A stretch of 20,230 nucleotides of DNA from JBFKMV01 sp041629655. Its GTDB lineage: Bacteria; Acidobacteriota; Polarisedimenticolia; Polarisedimenticolales; Polarisedimenticolaceae. A program made the position numbers and the translations under genes. Numbering within the stretch: the stretch's first letter is position 1; each line of letters begins with the position of its first letter. The stretch is taken from assembly GCA_041629655.1 (NCBI GenBank), contig JBFKMV010000084.1, positions 1-20,230 of the forward strand, written 5' to 3'. This document shows positions 7,023 through 12,342 of the stretch, piece after piece. The notes beneath the pieces are model-generated. The model had not been told where the DNA came from and searched no databases. It saw only the letters and a program-made list of their open reading frames with translations.

Positions 7023-7901
7023 TCACCCGTCGAGCAGCGCGGCGGCGGCGTCGACCCCGTTCCGGAACACGGCCAGGCCGTGCCCCTCGCGCGGCAGCCG
7101 GCCTTCGGCGGCGAGCCGGGTCCAGCGCGGGTGGTGGAACGGGTACAGCCAGGCGTCGGGGTGGGGCATCATCCCGAACAACCGTCCCGAGGGGTCGCAC
7201 ACCCCGGCCACCGCTCCCGGCGACCCGTTGGGGTTGTGCGGCCAGTCCTGGGTCGGCTGCCCGTCCGGCCCGACGTAGCGCGCCGCGATCTGCCGCTGCT
7301 GCTCCAGGCGGCGGAACACCTCGTCGTCGGCGGTGACGAACTTGCCCTCGCCGTGGCGCGCGGGCAGCTCCATCGTCGTCAGGCCGCGCGTCCACAGGCA
7401 CGGCGAGGCCTCGTCGAAGGCCAGCCGGACCCAGGCGTCGCGATAGCCGCGCCGGTCGTTGGGGGCCAGCGTGGCCCGCGGCGTGCGGTAGTCGCCGTCG
7501 AACCCCGGCAGCAGGCCCAGCCGCACCATGGTCTGGAACCCGTTACAGATACCCAGCGCCAGGCCGCCGCGCTCGATGAACTCGAGCAGCTGGTCGTACA
7601 ACCGCCAGCGGATCTTGTTGGCGAACACGAAGCCGGCGCCCATGTGGTCGCCGAAGGCGAACCCGCCGATGAACGCCAGCACCGGGTAGTCGGCCAGCCG
7701 CCGGCCCCCGTCGAGCACGTCCAGCAGGTGCACGCGTTCGGGGCTCGCCCCGACCATCCGGAACGCCGCCTCGGTCTCGGCCTCGCAGTTCAGTCCGAGA
7801 CCGGTCAGGATCAGCACGCGCACCCGCGCGCGCAGCCCGGCCCGCTCGGAGTCGGGCAGCCCGGCATGGGCCTCGAGCCGTGACCGCAGCGTGTCAGGCA
7901 T
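7023..7901 (-). CDS. purQ: Phosphoribosylformylglycinamidine synthase, glutaminase subunit (PurQ)
   Basis: This 292-residue class I glutamine amidotransferase releases ammonia from glutamine for PurL in step 4 of de novo purine synthesis (FGAR to FGAM, ATP- and Gln-dependent, cytoplasmic). Visible features are VLILTGLGLNCEAET near 30-43, GGFAFGDHMGAG near 79-90, the nucleophile elbow GICNGFQ with Cys119, and MMPHPDAW with His247. The triad acid, normally Glu in PHPE, is Asp249 here. The length exceeds a stand-alone PurQ of about 225-230 residues because of about 25 extra N-terminal residues and a longer middle and tail. This resembles the glutaminase domain of long single-chain PurL. The ATG lies within the last codons of purL (8-base overlap), so synthesis of the two subunits is coupled. 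Family assignment is firm. Confidence 0.95.
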   Translation of the reverse strand: MPDTLRSRLEAHAGLPDSERAGLRARVRVLILTGLGLNCEAETEAAFRMVGASPERVHLLDVLDGGRRLADYPVLAFIGGFAFGDHMGAGFVFANKIRWRLYDQLLEFIERGGLALGICNGFQTMVRLGLLPGFDGDYRTPRATLAPNDRRGYRDAWVRLAFDEASPCLWTRGLTTMELPARHGEGKFVTADDEVFRRLEQQRQIAARYVGPDGQPTQDWPHNPNGSPGAVAGVCDPSGRLFGMMPHPDAWLYPFHHPRWTRLAAEGRLPREGHGLAVFRNGVDAAAALLDG

Positions 7902-10900
7902 CGGCCAGCGTCTCCTTGAACGCCGCGACCATGCGGGCCACGTCCAGGTCGAGCACGACGCGGCCGCCCAGCGCGACCCGCAACCGCGGTTCCGCGGTGA
8001 CCCGGCCGACGCGGCGGCAGGGCAGTCCGGCGAAGGCCGCCGCGAACGCCTCGGCGTCGTCGGGGTGCGTGGTGACGACGAAGCGCCCGCCCGACTCCGC
8101 GAACAGCGCGACGTCCGCGGCCAGCGCCGCCAGGTCGGGGCACGCGTCGAGGTCCAGGTCGAGCCCCAGCCGCGCGGCCATGGCGCAGCGCGCCAGCGCC
8201 GGCGCCAGACCGCCGCGGGCCGGCGTGGCCGCGGAGCGCACGCGCCCGCTGCGAATCTCGCGTTCCAGCGCGCGGTACAGCGGCACCGTCGCGGCGGTGT
8301 CGATCCGCGGCACCTTGTTCCCGACCCAGGGACGCGGGGACCCGAGCGGCGCCTCGGCGCCCGCGCGGTCGCCGAGCCAGCGGAAGTACTCGCTGCCGCC
8401 GGTCTCGTCGCGCGTCGTGCCGAGCAGGAACACCACGTCGCCCTCGCCCTTGGGGTCGAGCGTGACCGCCTCGCGCACGTCGTCGATGCGCCCGATCGCC
8501 GAGACCAGCAGCGTCGGCGGCACGCTGATCTTGACGCCGCCCATGGTCGAGTCGTTCTTCATCGAGTCCTTGCCGGAGATCAGCGGCGTGCCGTAGGCGC
8601 GGGTCGTCTCGTCCAGCCCGCGGCAGGCGCGCACGAGCTGGGCCAGCTTGTACTCGCCGTCCGGCGTCTGCTCGGAGCGCACCGGGTCGGGCCAGCAGAA
8701 GTTGTCCAGCACCGCGACGCGGTCGAGCCGCGCCCCCGCGCAGAGCTGCCGCCGCACCGCCTCGTCCACCACGCAGGCGGCCATGGCGTGCGTGTCGAGA
8801 TCCGAGTAGAACGGATTGACGCCCTCGCTCAGCACGAACCCCGCCGGCGAGCCGTGGCGCGCCAGGAACACCGTGGCCTCGGCGGGCACGTCGGCCGCGA
8901 CGCCGACGAACGGCTTGACCACGGTCAGCCCCTTGACCTCGTGGTCGTAGTGCCGCGCCTTGACCTCGCCCGAGCACAGATTGAGCCGCCCCAGCAGCGC
9001 CACGAGCGTCTCGCTCAGGTCCGCCGGCGGCGCCCCGGCCGGCTCCTCGAACGACGGCGGGGCCCAGCGCGCGGTCAGCTCGAGGTCGGGATCGCACTCG
9101 TGCAGGAAGTGCATCGACAGGTGCGCCACGGTCTCGTCGCCGTAGGTCACGTGCAGGTACCCGTCGTCGGTGAACTCGCCGAGCACGGTGGTCTCGACCT
9201 CGCGCCGCCGCGCCAGCGCCAGCAGCTCGTCGATGCGTTCGGGGGCCACCGCCAGCGTCATCCGCTCCTGGGCCTCCGAGACCAGGATCTCCCACGGCGC
9301 CAGGCCCGCATACTTCAGCGGGGCGCGGGCCAGGTCCAGCCGCGCCCCACCCGGTCCGCGCGCCATCTCGCCGACCGACGAGGACAGGCCGCCGGCGCCG
9401 TTGTCGGTGATCGCCTCGTACAGGCCGAGGTCGCGGGCCTCGAGCAGGAAATCGAACATCCGCTTCTGCGTGATCGGGTCGCCGATCTGCACCGCCTGCA
9501 CCGGCGCCGACTCGTCGAGCGCCGCCGACGAGAACGTCGCGCCGTGGATCCCGTCGGCCCCGATCCGGCCGCCGGTCATCACGATCAGGTCACCCGGCCG
9601 CGCCGCCTTCTGCTCGCCCGGGCGGCCGGCGATCGTCACCGGCAGCGCGCCGACCGTCCCGCAGAACACCAGCGGCTTGCCCAGGTAGCGGCCGTCGAAC
9701 AGCTCCCAGCCGCGGCCGTAGGGGATCCCGCTCTGGTTGCCGCCGTCGATCACGCCCTGGTGCACGCCGTCCCGCACCCGCCGCGGGTGCAGCAGGCCGC
9801 GCGGCAGCTCGCCCTCCCAGAACGGCGAGGCGAAGCAGTAGCCCCACACGTTGGCCAGCAGCTCCGCACCGCGCCCGGTGCCGAACGGATCGCGGTTGAC
9901 GCCGACGATGCCGGTGATCGCGCCGCCGTAGGGGTCGAGCGCCGACGGCGAGTTGTGCGTCTCGACCTTGTAGACCAGGTGCACCGAGTCGTCGAACGCC
10001 ACCACCCCGGCGTTGTCGTGGAACACCGAGACCAGCCACGAGCGGCCCTCGCGCTCGCGGCACGCACGGTCGATCGCCTCGGTGGCGCCCCGGATGTGGG
10101 TCTTGAACAGCGATCGGATCGTCTCGGGTTCGCGTCCCGGCTCGTGGTAGGTGATCGTGGCGTTGAAGATCTTGTGCTTGCAGTGCTCGCTCCAGGTCTG
10201 GGCCAGGCATTCCAGCTCGACATCGGTGGGGGACTCGCCGAGGCCCAGCGCGCCGCGGGCCTCGCCGCGCGCCGCGTCCCGGAAGTGGTCGCGGATCACC
10301 TGCATCTCGCGCAGCGTCAGCGCCAGCAACCCGTCGCGGCTGATCCGCATCAACTCGGCATCGGGGCCGGAGAGGTCGATGGCGCGGACCGGTGGCGTCG
10401 CGTGCTCGGCGACGCGAGGCACCGTGAGGTCCGGGGGCGAACCGAGCAGCTCGTCCCAGGTGCGCACCTTCACGTCGTGGATCAGCGGGTTGGCCAGCAG
10501 CTCCAGCGCGACGCGCTGCGTCGCGGCGCGGTCGAGCCCCTCGAACAGGTACAGCGTCGAGCTGTAGACCGCCGCGTCGGTGCCCAGCTTACGTCCCAGC
10601 GTGTCCTCGACCGCCACGCGCGCGCTGGTGCCGACCGGGTCGGTCACGCCGGGCTTCATGGCCACGGCGACCGCGGTGTCGAACGGCCCGTCGTCGAGCC
10701 GTCCCAACGTCCCGTGCTCCAGCACCGGGTCGGTGAACTCGTGGAGGATCCGCTCCGGCTCGCCGGCCTCCAGCGTCGCGTCGATGCGGTAGACGTCGCG
10801 GGTGCGCACGGAACCGACCGCCAGGCCCAAAAAGCCGCGGATCCGGTGCGCGACGTCCTCGCCGCGAGCGTCGCGGAAGCCGGGGCGGATTCCGATCTCG

Positions 10901-10914
10901 ATCCGTGTGACCAT
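7894..10914 (-). CDS. purL: Phosphoribosylformylglycinamidine synthase, synthetase subunit with fused PurS-like N-terminus (PurL)
   Basis: This 1006-residue subunit converts FGAR plus ATP and ammonia to FGAM. Residues 1-75 and about 78-152 look like two PurS-type units; the second has the clear signature MKPGVTDPVG and LLANPLIHD. Residues about 190-620 and 650-1000 are the two AIR-synthase-type halves. Motifs seen are TWSEHCKHK (240-248), YKVETHNSPSALDPYGG (315-331), ITDNGAGGLSSSVGEMA (502-518) and LISGKDSMKND (778-788). Bacterial small PurL is about 740 residues with separate PurS. The long form is about 1300 with the glutaminase fused. Here PurL plus PurQ sum to about 1300, so this is a long-type enzyme split before the glutaminase. 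I chose ATG at 10914 over TTG at 10953, because the latter adds 13 residues overlapping the promoter. No Shine-Dalgarno sequence is seen. A divergent LysR gene lies 74 bases away. Confidence 0.96.
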   Translation of the reverse strand: MVTRIEIGIRPGFRDARGEDVAHRIRGFLGLAVGSVRTRDVYRIDATLEAGEPERILHEFTDPVLEHGTLGRLDDGPFDTAVAVAMKPGVTDPVGTSARVAVEDTLGRKLGTDAAVYSSTLYLFEGLDRAATQRVALELLANPLIHDVKVRTWDELLGSPPDLTVPRVAEHATPPVRAIDLSGPDAELMRISRDGLLALTLREMQVIRDHFRDAARGEARGALGLGESPTDVELECLAQTWSEHCKHKIFNATITYHEPGREPETIRSLFKTHIRGATEAIDRACREREGRSWLVSVFHDNAGVVAFDDSVHLVYKVETHNSPSALDPYGGAITGIVGVNRDPFGTGRGAELLANVWGYCFASPFWEGELPRGLLHPRRVRDGVHQGVIDGGNQSGIPYGRGWELFDGRYLGKPLVFCGTVGALPVTIAGRPGEQKAARPGDLIVMTGGRIGADGIHGATFSSAALDESAPVQAVQIGDPITQKRMFDFLLEARDLGLYEAITDNGAGGLSSSVGEMARGPGGARLDLARAPLKYAGLAPWEILVSEAQERMTLAVAPERIDELLALARRREVETTVLGEFTDDGYLHVTYGDETVAHLSMHFLHECDPDLELTARWAPPSFEEPAGAPPADLSETLVALLGRLNLCSGEVKARHYDHEVKGLTVVKPFVGVAADVPAEATVFLARHGSPAGFVLSEGVNPFYSDLDTHAMAACVVDEAVRRQLCAGARLDRVAVLDNFCWPDPVRSEQTPDGEYKLAQLVRACRGLDETTRAYGTPLISGKDSMKNDSTMGGVKISVPPTLLVSAIGRIDDVREAVTLDPKGEGDVVFLLGTTRDETGGSEYFRWLGDRAGAEAPLGSPRPWVGNKVPRIDTAATVPLYRALEREIRSGRVRSAATPARGGLAPALARCAMAARLGLDLDLDACPDLAALAADVALFAESGGRFVVTTHPDDAEAFAAAFAGLPCRRVGRVTAEPRLRVALGGRVVLDLDVARMVAAFKETLADA

Positions 10915-10924
10915 CGCCGGGCCC

Positions 10925-10953
10925 AGGATAGCGAGGCCCCCGAAATAGAGCAA
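10925..10953 (-). promoter_or_regulatory. purL promoter
   Basis: Read on the minus strand, TTGCTC (10948-10953) and TATCCT (10925-10930) are separated by exactly 17 bases, a good sigma70-type arrangement. Only 10 bases separate the -10 box from the purL ATG. The transcript should therefore start within a few bases of the start codon, which fits the absence of a Shine-Dalgarno sequence. Confidence 0.6.
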
Positions 10954-10960
10954 AGCGATT

Positions 10961-10983
10961 TTATCTATTCATGATATAGATAA
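10961..10983. promoter_or_regulatory. Inverted repeat, likely LysR operator between purL and the LysR gene
   Basis: TTATCTAT and ATAGATAA are perfect 8-base inverted arms around a 7-base spacer. The centre holds a T-N11-A element (10966-10978), the hallmark of LysR-type binding sites. It starts 7 bases upstream of the purL -35 box and ends 5 bases before the LysR start codon. From there a bound regulator could touch purL RNA polymerase and block its own gene. The segment 10951-10988 is only about a quarter G+C in an otherwise extremely GC-rich sequence. Confidence 0.65.
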
Positions 10984-10984
10984 T
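10979..10984 (+). promoter_or_regulatory. Candidate -10 box (GATAAT) of the LysR gene
   Basis: GATAAT ends 4 bases before the ATG at 10989 and overlaps the right arm of the inverted repeat. No clear -35 is visible and there is no Shine-Dalgarno sequence. If this box is used, the mRNA is leaderless. TATAGA at 10975-10980 is an alternative. Confidence 0.3.
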
Positions 10985-10988
10985 TTCG

Positions 10989-11897
10989 ATGTCACGAGCG
11001 CACGGCGATTCTCCCGGGCCGCGGGTCGACGTGGCGGGACTCGCCGCGTTCGTCGCCGTGGCGCGCCTGGGCTCGGTGGGCCGCGCCGCCGGCCGGTTGC
11101 GGCTGACCCAGCCGAGCGTGAGCGCCCGCCTGCGAAACCTCGAGCGCACGTGGGGCACGCGGCTGTTCCGGCGCGGCCCGCGCGGGATGACCCTGACGCC
11201 CGAGGGGGCCCGACTGCTTCCGCCGGTCGAGTCCGCGCTGCGCGAGCTGGAAGAGCTCGACCGGCTGGCCGGTCTGCCGGTGGCGCAAGCGGACGAGGTG
11301 CGGGTGGGGGCCGGCGACGCGTTGGGGCGCGAGCGGTTGCCGGCGGCGCTGCGCGAGCTGCTCGTCGCCGACGCGCAGATCGGCGTCCGGATCGTCGAGG
11401 GTCCCGGGTCGCGGCTGCTCGATGCGCTTCGAAACGGAGAGATCGACGTCGCGCTGGTGGTGCGCCCCGGAAGCGACCCCGGAGAGGACCTGGACTGGGG
11501 GCCGTTGCTCGCCTCGCCCGTGGACGTGCTGCTGCCCCCGGGCACACTGCCGCGGGGGCGGCGCTCGGTCTCTCCGGCCTGGCTGTCGCGCCGGCGCACG
11601 GTGGGCCTCCAGCCCGGGTCGAGCTTCCGCCGCCACCTCGAGCGGGCGTTCGCGGCGCGGGGCTCGACGTTCCGTCCCGCCCTGGAGGTGGGCAACCTCT
11701 CGCTGGTCCGGCGCTTCGTGGCGGCCGGCCTGGGAGTGGCGCCGGTGCCCGCCGTGGCCTTCGGCAACCTCGACGAGGGTCCGCGGGTGGAGCGCTGCCG
11801 CCTCGCCGCCGTCCCGGCCGTCCGCTACGAGCGGGCGGTCCGCCGGGGGGTTCCGATTCCCCGGGCAGCGAGCCGCTTGCTCGAGCTACTTTCTTGA
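10989..11897 (+). CDS. LysR-type transcriptional regulator
   Basis: This 302-residue regulator has a winged helix-turn-helix at about residues 14-72 (LAAFVAVARLGSVGRAAGRL, then LTQPSVSARLRNLE, LFRRGPRGMTLTPEG). A linker helix lies near 75-93. A substrate-binding region spans about 100-300 with the usual RLLDALRNGEIDVALV and VRRFVAAGLGVAPVPA motifs. LysR proteins act as tetramers and respond to a small effector that cannot be read here. The gene is divergent from purL across 74 bases carrying a T-N11-A palindrome, the classical arrangement for a LysR regulator of its neighbour. Control of purine synthesis by it is an inference. ATG at 10989 lacks a Shine-Dalgarno sequence, and a later start would cut into the DNA-binding domain. 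A terminator lies about 100 bases after the stop. Confidence 0.93.
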   Translation: MSRAHGDSPGPRVDVAGLAAFVAVARLGSVGRAAGRLRLTQPSVSARLRNLERTWGTRLFRRGPRGMTLTPEGARLLPPVESALRELEELDRLAGLPVAQADEVRVGAGDALGRERLPAALRELLVADAQIGVRIVEGPGSRLLDALRNGEIDVALVVRPGSDPGEDLDWGPLLASPVDVLLPPGTLPRGRRSVSPAWLSRRRTVGLQPGSSFRRHLERAFAARGSTFRPALEVGNLSLVRRFVAAGLGVAPVPAVAFGNLDEGPRVERCRLAAVPAVRYERAVRRGVPIPRAASRLLELLS

Positions 11898-11994
11898 TGC
11901 ACCGGGCCGCTGCACAGATGCAGCATAACTGGACGGATTCTTTCCTTCCCGAGATCATCACCGCCTAGAATTCCGCCGACCTTCCCCTGTTATA

Positions 11995-12028
11995 CGCGCA
12001 CGGACCCTGTTCCGTGCGCGTTTTTTTT
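11995..12028 (+). terminator. Rho-independent terminator downstream of the LysR gene
   Basis: A perfect 10-bp stem (CGCGCACGGA / TCCGTGCGCG) with a 6-base loop is followed directly by eight T residues at 12021-12028. The T-run is on the plus strand only, so it ends rightward transcripts. It sits 97 bases after the LysR stop. Confidence 0.88.
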
Positions 12029-12050
12029 GTCATGTGGGAGGGGGACGCAT

Positions 12051-12064
12051 CGGATCGCGATCCG
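12051..12064. repeat. 14-base perfect palindrome
   Basis: CGGATCGCGATCCG is fully self-complementary and is followed at once by a third GCGATCC copy. It lies between the terminator and the 182-base element. It may be a protein-binding site or part of the neighbouring element; chance is also possible in such GC-rich DNA. Confidence 0.4.
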
Positions 12065-12077
12065 CGATCCGTCGACC

Positions 12078-12259
12078 CCATGGTGGTGCGAAGAGTGTGG
12101 ATCCGATCGAAGCCGGGGCGTTTCGTGATGAAGTCCGGCCACCCCGGGCCCCTCGCGTCCTTGAGCGTCCGCCCTCGGTCGTACGGCGTCCGCAACGGGA
12201 CGAATCCCAGCCTGCGAGGGTTCGACGGCACGACGACCACACTGTGCGCACCACCATGG
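12078..12259. repeat. 182-base segment bounded by 23-base inverted repeats (MITE-like or structured RNA)
   Basis: The left end 12078-12100 and the right end 12237-12259 are inverted copies matching at 21 of 23 bases, with the outer 13 (CCATGGTGGTGCG) perfect. Patchy complementarity continues inward with gaps (for example GATCGAAG against GTCGAACC). No target-site duplication is evident at the edges, and no transposase is encoded. It could be a decayed non-autonomous element or the basal stem of a folded RNA. Confidence 0.5.
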
Positions 12260-12332
12260 TCTGTGGCGGCACCGCGTGCGACAATCCCCCATCCGATCAC
12301 GGTTTCCCGATGACCCCGTCCACGGATTCTTC

Positions 12333-12336
12333 GGAG
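12333..12336 (+). promoter_or_regulatory. Ribosome binding site fixing the ATG at 12343
   Basis: GGAG lies 6 bases before ATG at 12343. The frame is open far upstream, but the signal peptide starts exactly at this ATG. The in-frame ATG at 12310 would put an 11-residue polar stretch before the signal peptide. Confidence 0.6.
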
Positions 12337-12342
12337 TGCTCG

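Larger units (their letters stand above)
11898..12342. other. Intergenic region of 445 bases, no supported gene
   Basis: No reading frame here has a credible start and family resemblance. ORFs that cross it run through a terminator hairpin. It contains a small CTGCA/TGCAG hairpin at 11910-11923, a strong terminator at 11995-12028, a 14-base palindrome at 12051-12064 and a 182-base inverted-repeat segment at 12078-12259. Upstream of the next gene a weak GACAAT (12280-12285) could be a -10 box, without a good -35. Confidence 0.6.

Noticed and set aside
10915..10953. TTG start at 10953 adding 13 residues to PurL
   Set aside because: The extension overlaps the TTGCTC -35 and TATCCT -10 boxes, and the added residues precede a natural PurS-like beginning (MVTRIEIGI) at the ATG.
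7891..10974. 1027-residue plus-strand ORF opposite purL
   Set aside because: purL on the other strand has all family motifs. The antisense product is low-complexity Arg/Gln/His/Val-rich sequence and a mirror of codon bias.
11966..11971. TAGAAT as a promoter for a short RNA ending at the 11995-12028 terminator
   Set aside because: The box is good, but no -35 hexamer lies at 16-18 bases. The resulting RNA would be only about 50 nt, mostly the terminator, so the evidence is too thin.
11965..12313. Small ORFs on both strands within the 445-base intergenic region
   Set aside because: They read through the terminator stem and T-run and have no ribosome sites. They reflect the GC-rich inverted-repeat element rather than a gene.
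12034..12342. N-terminal extension of the second S9 peptidase to 12034
   Set aside because: It would bury the signal peptide about 100 residues inside the protein. The stretch also reads through the inverted-repeat element. ATG 12343 has a GGAG site.
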